Origin: Campylobacterales bacterium
GTDB taxonomy: Bacteria > Campylobacterota > Campylobacteria > Campylobacterales > QNZT01
Assembly: GCA_027023405.1 (NCBI GenBank)
Contig: JALVVN010000007.1
Location: 29,335-82,206, forward strand
Direction of reading: 5' to 3'
DNA: 52,872 nt
Positions 10,901 to 25,900 of this stretch are shown here, one piece after another. Each line of letters opens with the position of its first letter. Position 1 is the first letter of the stretch. The notes beneath the pieces are model-generated. The model saw nothing but the letters and a program-made list of their open reading frames with translations, did no database searches and was not told where the DNA came from. The translations under genes and the position numbers were made by a program.

Positions 10901-13900
10901 ATATCGTTACCACTACCGCCTATAAGCCTATTTGCAACACTATCGCCTATCACGGTATCATTACCGCTACCACCGGTCGCATTTTCTATCGAGTCAAAAA
11001 GTACACCATCAGTTGATGGTTTTGAGACTGAAAGATCAACAATAATATCTGTCGTATATTCCTCATAAGAGACAGTATCACTACCACCGTCGCCTATCAG
11101 TGAATCATTACCGGCTGTAACTAAAAAGGTATCATCTCCATCATTACCTTGTAGATAGTTATAATCACTTGAGCCCTTAATCGTATCATTCCCCTGTGAA
11201 CCATCCACATTCTCTATCGACTCTAACAGATCTGTACCACCGTATCCATCACTTGTAACGGTATTATCCGCTAAAGAGACATTAATGCTCTTAGCGCTGT
11301 CAAGCTCACTAAAAGAGATCGTATCGACACCGGCACCACCTTTGATAGTATCGTTACCCGCCTGACCTTTGAGGATATCATTAGCATCTCCACCGTCAAT
11401 GAGGTCATCACCGATTCCACCCCAAATGGTATCGTTTGCACCGCCTCCAAGCAGGGTATCCTTAAAGTCACCTCCGTTATCCGCACCGTCAAAACCTTTA
11501 AGCACATCTGTCTTATTGGTTCCGATTATTGTTTCGATATGATCATCTAATACATCTGTACCATCACTTGAACTAATCGTACCAAAATTTGTACCACCGT
11601 CACTAAGTGTTGCAGCGATGCCTACCGTTCTATCGCTATAATCAAGCGTATCACTTCCATCCCCTCCGATTACACTATCGTCACCGAGTCCGGTTTTGAT
11701 GGTATCATCACCGCTTCCACCATCGATCGTATCACTACCGATACCGCCATCAAGAAAATCATTTTCACTGCCTCCTTGAAGGGTATCATCACCCTCATTT
11801 CCATAAAGCGTATCTGCTCCAGCATCACCTGAGAGGAGGTCATTACCGTCATTACCCTTGAGGGTATCCGCTTCAGCTCCTCCATAAAGAGTGTTTGCCC
11901 CCGAATCACCGTAGATTGTATCAGATTGATCAGAGCCGATAATCACCTCGATATTTCTAATAACATCCTCTGCTCCAAAGCCATCATTTGTCGCCTTTTG
12001 AAGACTCAGATCCACATTCACACTCTGCGTTGCTCCCGCAAATGTTAGCGTATCTTGGCTACCAGCCTCACCGTCGATCTCATCCGCCCCTTTGGTTGAG
12101 ATGATGGTATCGTTTCCTTTGCCGGCTAGGATCGTATTGACGCCGTCATCACCCTTGAGGATATCATCCAGATCGGTCGCTTTGATATTCTCAATCCCGC
12201 TTAGGGTGTCAGCTTTGTTCGCGTCAGATCTATCTTCTACTTTGGATTGTGAGAGATCGGCATTGATTGCTTGGCTGTTTTGGTAGCTATAATCCGCCCA
12301 GTCACTTCCGCTATCAGCCGTATCGTCACCGCCGTAGAGTGTGTCGCCGTCAAGTCCGCCTTGAAGATAGTCATCTCCCGCTTCACCCATCAAGATATCG
12401 GCAGCTCCACCGCCTCGAAGGGTATCGTTACCACTGTTTCCTTTGAGGGTATTGACACCGTCGTCACCGATGATCGTATCATCAGAAGCGGAACCGAGGA
12501 TATCTTGGATATGTGTGACACTATCTTTACCCTCTCCAATCACCGTACCTTCACCGACGGCACCCTGCGAGAGATCGGCATTGATCCCCACTGAAGATTG
12601 GGTATAGTCAAGCGTATTGTGATCACCGGCACCACCGTCAATCACATTGCTTCCCGTACCTCCTGAGAAGGTATCGTTACCGTCACCGCCGAGCAGTGTA
12701 TCGGTACCGCCGAGTCCTATCAAGATATCATCATCACCGCCGCCGATGATTGTGTTATCCGCATTATCACCGGTTATCGTGTCTTTAAATGAGGTTCCGG
12801 TGATATTTTCAATCCCGTCGATAAACTCTTTGTTCCCATATCCGTCATTTTCCACACGATAGGTTGTATCATCCCCATCTGTTTGGGTTTTGCTTAGATC
12901 AACGACGATACCGTTATCAGACACGGAAAAATCCACCGTATCGCTACCCGCACCGCCAAGGAGTCGATCAACACCCTTACCGCCGATGAGGGTATCATTA
13001 CCACCCATACCGCTTAAGGTATTAGCATTGTCATTTCCGATAAACTTATCATCATTATCAGATCCGATGAGGTTATCGATATTGATGAGTGTATCTTTGG
13101 TACCTTGCGTATCGGTCGCCGTTCCGGTTGCAGAGCTGATATCCGCCGTCACACCAAAGCTATATCCTTTATAGGTAGCAGTGTTGTTATCCGCTCCACC
13201 GTCAAGCGTATCTGCTCCGAGTCCGCCGTTTAGCAGATCATCACCCGCACCGCCTCGAAGGATATCATCCCCTTCCAAACCACTCAGCGTATCATCGCCT
13301 CCATTACCCTCGATAGTGTTGTTTGAGATATTACCGATGACTGTATCACTGCCTGAACCGCCGAGATAGTTTTCGACACTGCTAAGCGTATCTCTCTCAC
13401 CACCCTCGATATCGACGCTTCCTTGCTTTAGATCCGCCGTAATTTGCGCATTTTGCGCGGTATAGTCGATCGTATCGGAACCCCCTCCTCCTTGGAGGTT
13501 GTCATTTCCGCTTCCGCCGATGAGCGTATCGTCTCCCAGACCACCGATGAGGGTATCATCATTTGCCCCACCGCTGAGGATATCGGCATCACCTTTACCT
13601 TCAAGGATATTTTTCGCATCGTCACCCGTAATCGTATCAGCCAAATCGGAACCGATAATATTCTCCACTTCAGAGATAGTATCATCTCCATATTCTGCAT
13701 TGATCGTTTGTGCCGTTGTCTTAGTCAAATCAACCGTGATGCCGTGTGTCGTCTCATTGGAGTAGTCGATCGTATCGATGCCGTCACCGCCGACGATCAC
13801 ATCATTACCACGACCGGCGATGATCGTATCATCTCCCGTACCACCTGCAACGCTATCGTCGCCTTTTCCTGCTTCTAGTAGATCATCACCCGCATTTCCG

Positions 13901-16900
13901 ACAAGCGTATTGGTACTATCGTTACCCGTGAGGGTATCGGCATTACTTCCACCGGTGATATTTTCGATCTCGTACAAAAAGTCGTTTCCGATACTACCGC
14001 CACTTGCCGTTCCCGCTTTGAGGTTTGCGCTCACGCTTGAGGACTCTTGCGAATAGTCCACCGTATCGGTATCATCTCCACCGTAGAGTCTATCGATACC
14101 TTTACCGCCCACGAGCGTATCGTCTCCAGCATCACCGTAGGCGTAGTTTTCACCCTCACCCGTCTCGATCCGATCATCTCCCGATCCACCGTGAATCGTA
14201 TCATTCCCTGCTTCACCGTAAAGGATATCATCATCGGCGTTACCCTCAAGGATATCGACACCGTCGCCACCGTGAATCGTATCGGCTCCGGCACCACCCT
14301 CGATCTTGTCATCACCCGCTTGACCGTCGAGGATATCCGCACCCGCATTTGCGACGATGCTATTATCGAGTGCATCACCCGTAATCGTATCCGCTACCGT
14401 ACCACCGATGATATTTTCGATATTTTTGATGGTGTGATCACCGCTGACACTGACACTATTTGCCCCGTCAAGGGTTACATTGATCGCCGTCGTACTATCA
14501 TGATAATCCGCCGTATCGATACCCTCACCGCCGTCAAGAATGTCATCTTTTGTTGTGCCGTCAGTTTGGATAAAGAGATCATCACCCTTCCCACCATATA
14601 GTGTGTCGGCACCGCCTGCACCGGTAAGGGTATCGTTTGCATCTCCCGCTTCGATCTTATTGGCATTGGCATCACCGATGAGGGTATCGACATTCGCCGA
14701 TCCGATGATATTTTCAAAGTTATTGATCGTATCGCTACCATCACCCGTCGCACTGCTATTGGCAAGATCAACACTCACACCGTTTTGTGCGTTCGCATAA
14801 CTTACGGTATCAACTCCATCTGCACCGTCAAGAGTATTATCCCCGCTATCCCCTTCGATCGTATCGTTATGGGCAGAACCAAGCACATTCTCAAATCCGC
14901 TGATCGTATCGCTTCCCTCGCCTGTATTTTGCGCATCGCTATCTTTGAGATTGACTGTGATATCACCCTCTGCATGTTCAAAACTGAGTGTATCGGTTCC
15001 GGTTCCACCGATGAGCGTATCGTCACCGAGTCCACCCTCAACAGTATCGTCTCCCGCTTGGGCATCGAGGATATTGGCTTCACTGTTACCCCTAATTGTA
15101 TCGTTACCTTGAGTCGCTATGATATTTTCAATACTAGTTAAGCTGTCACTATCGCTTCCATCGATTTTGATAGGGTTGGCAGTCGATAGATCAACCTCTA
15201 GTGCGTGGGTATTGTCTATGACGGAATAATCCACCCTGTCACTTCCCTCTCCACCGTCGATCGCATCTGTACCGTCGGTTACGGAGGTCGCCTTAAAGAG
15301 ATCATCACCGCTTCCACCCTCTAAGGTATCATCGCCGTCATCTCCCCAGATGGTGTCACTACCCGCTTCACCTTGGATTAAGTCACTATCTTCACCGCCG
15401 TGAAGCTGATCCGCACCGTTTCCACCCTTGATCGTATCGGCACCTTTGCCACCGCTAATCACATCATCACCGCCACGACCCTCAAGGATGTTGGCATTGT
15501 CATCACCGGTGAGGGTATCGTTTTCAGTATTCGATCCGATGAGGTTTTCGATACCGTATAGCTGATCTTGCCCCTGATCATCACTAGAAGCTTTGTTTTG
15601 ACTCAGATCCGCCGTGACTGATTTGAGCGCCTCTGAATAGTCCACCGTATCACTGCCACTATCTCCGTTCTCATCACCGCCGTAGAGGATATCATCGCCT
15701 CGCCCGCCACTGAGCGTATCATCACCCTCGTTACCTCGGATCGTATCATTTCCATCTTCACCTTTGAGAATATCGTTACCCGCACCGCCGTAGAGTTGAT
15801 CATCATCACCGCCACCGCGGATCAGATCATCTCCCGCTTCACCGTAGAGCAGATCAGCACCGCTATCACCGCTGAGAAAGTCGTTATCATCTCCACCGTA
15901 GAGGGTATCTTCACCGATCTCACCTTTTAATGTATCTTGACCCGCACCGCCGACAAGAATATTTTTCGCATCATCACCGCTGATGGTATCATCACCGCTT
16001 CCGCCGGTCACTCGCTCGATATTGGCAATCGTATGATCTACCGTACCGTCAAGCTTCACATCCACACTCGTTGAACCATCCAGATCAAGCTCAATATTAC
16101 CGGAGAGTTGAGAGTAGTCGATCATATCACCGCTACCGGCACCGCCGTCGATCACATCACCGCTAAATGCGCTACCGACAAAGGTATCACTTCCCTCTCC
16201 ACCTTGGAGATTATCGGCTCCTGCACCACCGTCTATAACATCGTTTCCTTTGTCACCTTTGATGGTATTGGCACCCTCATCACCTGTGAGTGTATCGTTG
16301 TAGGTTGATCCGGTTAAGTTTTCAAAGTTGTTGAGTGTATCATCACCGTCACCGCTTGCCTTTTTTGTAAAGAGACTCGCAACCACACCGCTAAGTGCAC
16401 CCAAAAAGCTAACGGTATCTCTACCGCCTCGACCATCAAGCACATTGTCACCGCTATCCCCCTCGATGGTATCGTCATAGTCCGAACCGCTGACATTCTC
16501 AAAGCCTGATATCGTATCGGTTCCCATTTTGGTATCTTGCGTACTCTTTTTGAGAGAGAGTTCGATACCGTTGTTTGCATGCTCAAAGCTAATAGTATCG
16601 CTACCTGTTCCACCTTTTAAGATATCATCACCGAGACCGCCCTCGATCGTGTCATCTCCCCCTTTTCCTTCAAGTATATTGGCTTGATCATCACCGATAA
16701 GGGTATCATTTTGATCGGTACCGATAATATTTTCGATATTTTTTAGGGTATCATCCGTACCGACAACATTGACTTCATTTGCTCCATCAAGTGTAACATC
16801 TATCGTACCGCCAAAACTTGAGTAATCAATCGTATCGCTATCATCACCGCCGTCATAGTGATCTGCTTTACCGCTTACAGGCGTAGCGATGATCTTATCG

Positions 16901-19900
16901 TCACCGCGTCCCGCTTCGATGCGGTTTGACTCACTATTTCCTTTGAGCGTATCATTGAGTCCCGAACCGATGATATTCTCCACACCGGATATAGTATCTT
17001 TCCCCTCGGTTACACCAATATCCTGCTGCGTTGTAACACTCAAATCGACATTTACACTACTCATCGAAGCGGAGTAATCAACCGTATCAACCCCGTCACC
17101 GCCGATGATCACATCATCTCCACCGTTGCCACTGAGGGTATCGTCACCTTTTCCACCCTCGATTTGGTCATTACCGTCTTGACCTTTGAGGATATCTTTT
17201 CCGTCGTTTCCGACAAAGGTGTTATCTTGACTATCACCGATGATCGTATCATCACCGCTTCCACCTGTGATATTTTCGATATTTTTGATGGTATCGCTGT
17301 AGTTTGGAGTGGTGACTGATACACTATTTTGTCCATCAAGTGTCACAGAGATATTACCGCTCTCAGCTGAGTAGTCTAGGGTATCTTTTCCGCCTGCACC
17401 GTCATAGATATCGTTCCCTTTAGTTGCGATGAGTAGATCGTCTCCGTCGCCCGCATCTATCTTGTTGTCGGTATCATTACCTTTAAGGGTATCTCTACTG
17501 TTTGATCCGATGATATTTTCAAAGTTTTTAAGGGTATCGCTTCCCTCTCCGGTTGCACTCTCATTTGAGAGATCAACATTCACTGCCGATGCGGCGCTGT
17601 AATCAATCGTATCTGTACCCTCTCCACCATCAAGAATATTATCTCCGCTATTACCGGAGATGGTATCGTTATGAGAGGAACCTAGTACATTTTCAAATCC
17701 GGATATCTTATCACTTCCCTCACCGGTGTTTTGAGCATTTGTCTGTTTGAGATCGACTTTGATATCACTCTGGGCATGTTCGAAGCTCACGGTATCGTTG
17801 CCTGTTCCACCAATCAGCGTGTCATCTCCCAAGCCACCCTCAACGGTATCGTTACCCGCTTGTCCGTCAAGGATATTGTTTTTATCATCTCCTCTTAGAG
17901 TATCATCTTGAGAGGTTGCGATGATATTTTCGATATTTCTAAGGGTATCTCCCGCTCCGCTGACGGTTGCGTCATTTGCTCCCTCAAGGGTGACGGAGAT
18001 ACTATTTCCAAAGCTTGTGTAATCGACTGTATCGCTATCAAATCCACCGTCAAGGGTATCGTTTCCACCGCTGTAAAGGAGGGTATCATCTCCGCTTCCG
18101 GCTTCTATGAGGTTAGTACTAGTGTCACCTTTGAGAGTGTCGCCTTTGGTTGATCCGATGATATTCTCCATATTTGTGATAGTATCACTTCCCTCACTCA
18201 AACCGATATTTTGTGACGAAGTTTGTGCCAGATCAACCGTTACAGAAGCAACGGAAGTAGAGTAATCAACCGTATCGATACCCTCTCCGCCGTCGATGAT
18301 ATCATCTCCGCTGTTTCCACTTAGAGTATCCGCTCCTTGACCTCCGATAAGCGTATCGTTACCCTCCTCACCTTTGAGCGTATCATCACCGAGTGATCCA
18401 TCTAAGTAGTTGTTTTTTGCATCTGCGCTAATGCTATCATTGGCACTAGAACCGATGATATTTTCAATATTTTTGATCTTATCTCCCGTACCGCCGACGG
18501 TGATCTCATTCTCTCCGTCAAGATTGAGATCGATTGCGGTAGCGGTCGCGCTGTAATCTAGCGTATCGTTACCCGCTTCACCGTCAAGCGTATCACTGCC
18601 ACCAGAAGCGATAATAGTATCATTACCCGCACCTGCTTTGATATCGTTTGCTTGATCATCACCTTTGAGACTGTCGTTATGATCTGAACCGATAATATTT
18701 TCAAAGTTCAAAAGGGTATCACTACCGTCACCGCTCGCTCGTTGAGCTAAGAGATCGACGACAACCGCACCGGCAGAGGCAAAGCTTACCGTATCGATCC
18801 CGTCACTACCGTCAAGGGTATTATCACCGCTATCTCCCGCTATCGTGTCATTTTGTTTAGAGCCGAGCACATTCTCAAATCCACTTATGGTGTCGCTTCC
18901 CTCACCGGTATTTTGCGCTGTACTTTTTGAGAGATCGACTGTGATATTGTGTGTCGCTGAAGCAAAGCTAAGGGTATCCCTACCGTCTCCACCCTCTAAG
19001 CTATCATCTCCCGCACCGCCATCAATCGTATCATCCCCCAGACCACCGATGAGAGTATTCCTGCCGCTATCACCGGTGATATTATCGGACGCTTTTGAAC
19101 CTATCACATTTTCTATCTGAAAGATGGTATCTTCATCTTGACCATCAATCTTGACAACACTCTGATTCTCACCCTTTAGTGTCAGTTCTACCGACTGATC
19201 TGTTTGGGAGTAGTCGATCGTATCACTTCCCGCACCGCCGAAGATCCTATCTTTGCCATCACTATTAAGTGCGATAAAGGTATCATCTCCCAAATCACCT
19301 CTTAAGGTATCATCTCCACCCTTACCGGTAATCGTATCAGAGCCGTCTCTGCCTTCAATCACATTGGCACTATCACTTCCGGTTAGCGTATCATCAAAAT
19401 TACTTCCCGCTATATTTTCCACATCAATAATCGTGTCATAATCCTCACTCACACCGATATACTGCTTATCACTCGTACTCAGATCGACTTTTACCGCACT
19501 GAGTGCTTGAGAGTAGTCAACCGTATCACTACCGTCTCCACCGACAATCAGATCATCACCGCTATTGCCACTTAGCGTATCATCACCGCTACCGCCCTCA
19601 AGATAGTCATTCCCGTTTGCACCCATCAGCTTATCTGCACCGTTACCGCCAAGTAGTGAGTTGTCGTTTGCGTCACCGCTTAGCGTATCATTGCCACTAC
19701 CACCGATCACATCTTCGATATTTTGGATGCTATCTTCATCATTGCCCTCTATCTTAATCGTTGTCTTGTTTGAACCATCTAAAGTGACTGCTACATCTTT
19801 TGTCACATCAGAGAGATCGAGTCTGTCTCTTCGCCCCTCTCCACCATCGATTGTGTCGATTCCGTCACTATCGTGTGCGACAAAGGTATCATTTCCGTAA

Positions 19901-22900
19901 CCGCCGATCAGGGTATCGTCACCGCTACTGCCGTCAATGCGATCATCACCTCTTTGACCGTCGATCTGATTGGCAAGATTGTTACCAATGATGGTATCGT
20001 CACCGCTGTCACTTCCAAGTACATTTTCGATATGGCTAATCTGATCTTTAACCGATCCGACTGATGCTTCACCCTGCACACCGTCCCTACCAAGTGTAAC
20101 GGAGACGGAACTCTCAGAGCTAAAATCGACCGTATCGATTCCCTCACCACCGTCAATCAGATCGCTTCCGCCAAGCCCGATGATCGTATCATCGCCGTCG
20201 AGCCCCATGAGTGTATTGGCACCATCAGTTCCTCGCAGGGTGTCGTTGTGTAACGATCCTTCGATATTTTCAACATTTCTCAGGGTATCGACACCCCCGC
20301 CTTTGGTATCTTGCGCGACAATCTTTTGCAGATCAACCACCACCCCCGATGTTGCATCTTTATAAGTCGCCATATCACTACCACTACCGCCGTCGATAAA
20401 GTCATCACCCTCACCGCCCAAGAGTAAGTCATTATCGGCACCGCCTAAGAGTGTATCATCTCCCGCTTGAGCGCTGAGTGTATCGGCACCCTTACCGCCA
20501 CTTAGGGTATTGACACCGCTATCGCCAGTGATTGTATCCTCTCCGCTACCGCCGACAATATTTTCTATTGATTGTAGTGTATCACTATCGCCGTTTGCTA
20601 TCGATAGGGTTATCGGTGTATCGCCGTTTAGTACTACACTGATATTGTCACCGATTTGACTATAATCTGCCGTATCATTATCCGCACCGCCGATGAGGGT
20701 ATCACTACCGTCTTTGGCATCTGTCGCGACAAATCTATCATCCCCGACACCACCGTCAAGTCTGTCACTTCCAACACCGCCAAGAAGGGTATCACTACCT
20801 GCACCGCCCAAAATCGTATCATCTCCGGCACGACCGTCTATCCAATCATCACCGTTTAATGCATCGATACGATTTGAACCCTCATCTCCCCAGACGGTAT
20901 CATCATAATTGGAAGCGTTGATATTCTCGATATTGAGCAGTTGGTCACGGCTCTCACTCACACCGATATACTGCTTATCGTGATTTCCTAGATCAAGAGT
21001 AATACCGCTTCCGGCATCTTGATAATCGACCGTATCGATCCCATCGCCACCGTCGATGATATCGTCACCGCTATTACCGCTGAGTGTATCATCACCTTTG
21101 TCACCGTAGATCTTATCATCGCCCGCACCGCCTTTGAGCCTGTCATCTCCGTCACTTCCGTGGATGATATTGGCATTATCATCTCCTGTGATCGTATCTG
21201 AAGTGCTAGAACCGGTCACATTTTCGATATTGACCAAGGTATCAGCAATTTGACCGTCAATCTGTACTTTGGTTTGGGTTGAACCTTTGAGAATAAGGTC
21301 GATCGCCTTGTCGGTTTGAGAGTAGTCGATCGTATCGCTATCGGCACCGCCGTCGATAAAATCTTGACCGCTACCGGCAATAAAGAGATCATCACCCACT
21401 GAACCGAGCAAAGTATCATCTCCAGCACCGCCGTCAATGGTATCGTTTCCGTCTCGACCTTCGATTCTGTTGGCTTTCTCATTTCCGGTTAGAGCATCAT
21501 TGTAGTTTGATCCGATCAAATCCTCAAAATTGAGAAGCGTATCTTTTCCGTCCCCCGTATCTTGCGCTGTCGTTTTTGAGAGATCGACCGTGACCGCCTG
21601 TTTGGCAGAGAGATAACTCACCTGATCAACTCCCGCACCGCCGTCAAGGATATTATCACCGCTATCACCCTCGATCGTATCGTTATAGGAGGATCCGAGC
21701 ACATTCTCCACACCGCTGATCTTATCGGTTCCCACACCTGTATCTTGCGGGTTTTTATCTTTGAGATCGACACGGATCGCATTTCCGGCATGTTCAAAAC
21801 TCACCGTATCGCTACCGGCACCGCCTATGATCGTATCGTCACCGACTCCACCCTCTAGCGTATCATCTCCGGCTCCACCCTCTAGCGTGTCTTTGCCTTC
21901 ACCGCCAAGTAGTGTATCGTTACCGTCTTCTCCTTTGATGAGATCATCTCCACCCTTACCGTCGATGGTATCATCACCGATATTTCCGATGAGGGTATTG
22001 TTTCGGCTATCACCGATGATGGTGTTGGCGGCTTGTGAACCGATGATATTTTCGATGCTCACGAGCGTATCCGTATCTCCACCCTCAACCGCTACTGATC
22101 CGTCATTAGTATCATTGAGATTGACCGTGATCTTCTCAGTCAGCTTGGAGTAGTCCGCCGTATCAAAGCCGTCACCACCCTCCAAGCGATCGGCACCGTC
22201 ATCTTGGCTTGTTGCGACAAAGGTATCATCCCCCGCACCGCCGATGAGCAGATCATCCCCTTTACCACCGCTGAGTCGATCGTTTCCGACATTTCCATCG
22301 ATCGTATTGACACTATCATTACCCCAAAGGGTATCATCATATTTACTCCCTTTGATATCTTCGATATTTCGGATGGTATCCTCACCCTCAAGGAGTGAGA
22401 CAAGCTGTTTTTCGCTTTTGGAGAGATCAACACTCACCGCACCTTGGGCATCATTGTAGTCAAGTTGATCATGCGCTCCTTCACCACCGTCAATAAAGTC
22501 ATTTCCGCTTCCGCCGTAGAGACTATCATCTCCCTTGCCACCGAGCAAACTATCATCTCCGCTACCACCACCAAGCAGATCATTACCGCTACCGCCCTCG
22601 ATACTATTTGCCAAGCTATCGCCGTAGATCGTATCGTTACCGCTTCCGGCAATGACATTTTCGATATTTCTCACGGTATCGTTGTCACCGTTTTCTATCT
22701 CGACGGTCGCGTCACTATCCTCTTGGAGTGTGAGTCTAATCGTGTTACTGCTACTACTGTAATCGACCGTATCGCCGTTACCCGTGCCACCGTCAAAGAG
22801 ATCACTCCCATCACTCTCACCCGCAACAAAGCGATCATTTCCGCCGTCACCGTAGAGTTCATCGCTTCCACCACTGGAGATGAGCGTATCATCCCCCCTA

Positions 22901-25900
22901 TCGGCGTGGATCATATTGTTACCGTCGTCACCTTTGAGTGTATCGGCTTTGATAGTTCCGAGCAGATTCTCAAATCCGCTAATCGTATCGACACCGTCAC
23001 CCGTATCTTGTGGATTTGTGTTACCCAGATCAACATTGACTCCGGCAAGAGCAGTCGCATAAGAGAGGGTATCCTCCCCATCGCCACCGACCAAAATATT
23101 ATCGGCGCTATTTCCCTCGATGGTATCGTTTTGAGAAGATCCGATAAGATTTTCGATATTGCTGAGGGTATCTTTACCCGTGGACGATCCGGTATCCTGT
23201 TCCCCTTTGGCTCTGAGGCTCACGACCACATCGCTTGTCGCTTGGTTGTAGTAGACGGTATCGACACCCTCACCACCGTCGATACTATCATCTCCCTCAC
23301 CACCTGTGAGCGTATCGCTTCCAACACCGCCAAAGAGATAGTCATTGCCCTTACCACCGGTCAGCGAATCATCACCCGCATCGCCGAGTAGCGAATCGTT
23401 ACCCAAACCGCCGTCAAGTGTATCGTTACCGATCCCACCGTCGATAAGGTTATCGTTGTCATCACCCGTAATGGTATCGTCACCCTTACCTGCGATGATA
23501 TTTTCGATATTGACAATCGTATCGTCATTCACACCATCGATCGAGATGAGCGTCGGTTTGGTGCTATCCATCGTCAGATTCATCGCCGTGTCAAGATCGG
23601 AAAAATCGACCGTATCGAGTCCGGAACCGCCATCCAAAGTATCGAGCCCTTGACTGTGGATCAGCGTATCCGCACCGGCACCACCCATCACACTGTCGCT
23701 TCCCGAACCACCATCAAGCTTATCATCTCCCAAACCGCCAAATAGCGTATCATCTCCCGATTCACCAAAGAGGGTATCATCGCCGAGATCACCGCTCAGG
23801 GTGTCTGCACCGGCACCGCCTCGGATGCTATCGTCACCGCCGAGTCCGCTGATCTCATTTGCCTTCTCATCACCGCTTAAACTATCGGCAAAATTAGACC
23901 CAATGAGATTTTCAAATCCGCTAATGGTATCTTTACCGTCGGCGGAGGTATCCTGTTGTGCCGTGTTACTGAGATCGACACTCACACCACCTTGTGCCCC
24001 TTTGTAACTAAGCGTATCGATACCCGCACCGCCGACAAGCACATTATCCGCACTACTACCCTCGATCGTATCATCACCGCTAGAGGCGATCACATCTTCG
24101 ATCTCTTCAAGGGTATCGCTTCCCTCGCTACCGACGGCGTTACCGCTTCGAAGATCGACATCGACTTGACTCGCATCGCTAAAATCGACCACATCCTCAC
24201 CGACACCACCGACCATGCGATCATCACCGAGTCCGCCTTTCAAGGTATCATTACCGACATCGCCTAAGAGTTGATCATTCCCTTTACCACCGAGCAAGTT
24301 ATCGTCTCCGCTACCGCCTTCAAGTGTGTCATCACCTTGAGCGCCCTCTAGGGTATCATTACCGCCGTGCCCCTCTATATGATTTGCACCGCTATCGCCT
24401 ATCAGGTAGTCATCATAGTTTGATCCCGAGAGATTCTCAATCGAGCTGAGTTGATCACGACCCGCACCCGCTGTATCTTGCACACCTGTTTGGGTCAAAT
24501 CCACACGCACACCGCTTTGCGCATCAAGATAGTCCGCCGTATCGCTTCCCTCACCGCCGAGTAGCAGATCATCACCCGCACCACCACGCAAGGTATCGTC
24601 ACCGCTACCGGCATCGATGCGATCATCTCCCGCTTTGGCATCCAAAAAATCATCTCCCTCGCCGCCGATGAGGGTATTGCTCTCTTTATCCGCAATAATG
24701 CGATCTCGCTGTTTGGTACCGACAACATCTTCGATTCCGCTTAGGGTATCATCCCCCTCACCGCTGGCTAAACCGTTACTCAAATCGACATTTACCGCAC
24801 TCTTAGAGGCGCTAAAATCGATACGATCGTGCGCACCGTCACCGCCGATAATGAGATCATCACCCTCGCCGCCGACAAAGGTATCGTCACCCGCACCGCC
24901 GTAGAGTTTATCATCACCCTCGCCGCCGTCAATCTGATCTTGACCCTCACCGCCGTAGATCTTGTCGTTACCCGCCAAGCCTGTGAGCAGATCATCCCCC
25001 TCGGCACCTTTGAGGATATTGTCACTCTCATTTCCCTCGATAGTATCGTTGAGCTTCGAGCCGTTCACATTCTCGATCGATTGGAGTGTATCACGACCGC
25101 TCTGCGTTGCCGTAGCGACACCCGCAGCCAAACTGGCGACGACACCGCCTAGTGTTAGCGTACTAAAGTCGATCGTATCGCTTCCCTCATCACCTTGGAG
25201 TAGATCATCACCCGCACTCGCCAAGAAGGTATCATCACCTTTTCCACCCGAAACGGTATCATCTCCACCGCGATCATCGATGAAATCATCTCCTTCCAAA
25301 CCTTGCAGTTTGTTGCTGTTTGCATCACCGATAAGGGTATCGTTTCCACTTGATCCCAATACATTTTCGACAGACTCGAAGCGATCTTGGGTGCCGAAAC
25401 CGTCATTGTCCGCCACTTGTCGCTCAAGATCAACCTTCACACTTCCCGAAGCTCTGGAGTAATCGACGCTATCATCACCCTCACCGCCGATTAGCAGATC
25501 GTTTCCCAATCCGCCCATGAGGGTATCATCCCCTTTGGCACCGTCGATAGTATTGTTCGAAGCGTTTCCGATCAAATAATCATCATAGTCACTTCCGAGT
25601 AGATTCTCAATCTCCCGAAAAGTATCAACACCCGCACCTTTGGTATCTTGCGCCTCATTTTTGGAGAGATCAACCTCTACGCGTGATTTGGCGTTTGTGA
25701 AATCGACCGTATCAATCCCCTCACCGCCGTCAAGCAGATCATCACCCTCTCGCCCCTCAAGGTAGTCATCGCCTTTTCCACCCATGAGGATATTGTTTTG
25801 ATCATTACCACGAAGGGTATCGTCAAAATCACTTCCGATCACACCCTCGATACTCTCAAAGCTATCTTTGCCCTGCCCCGCACCGATATCTTTGAGACCG

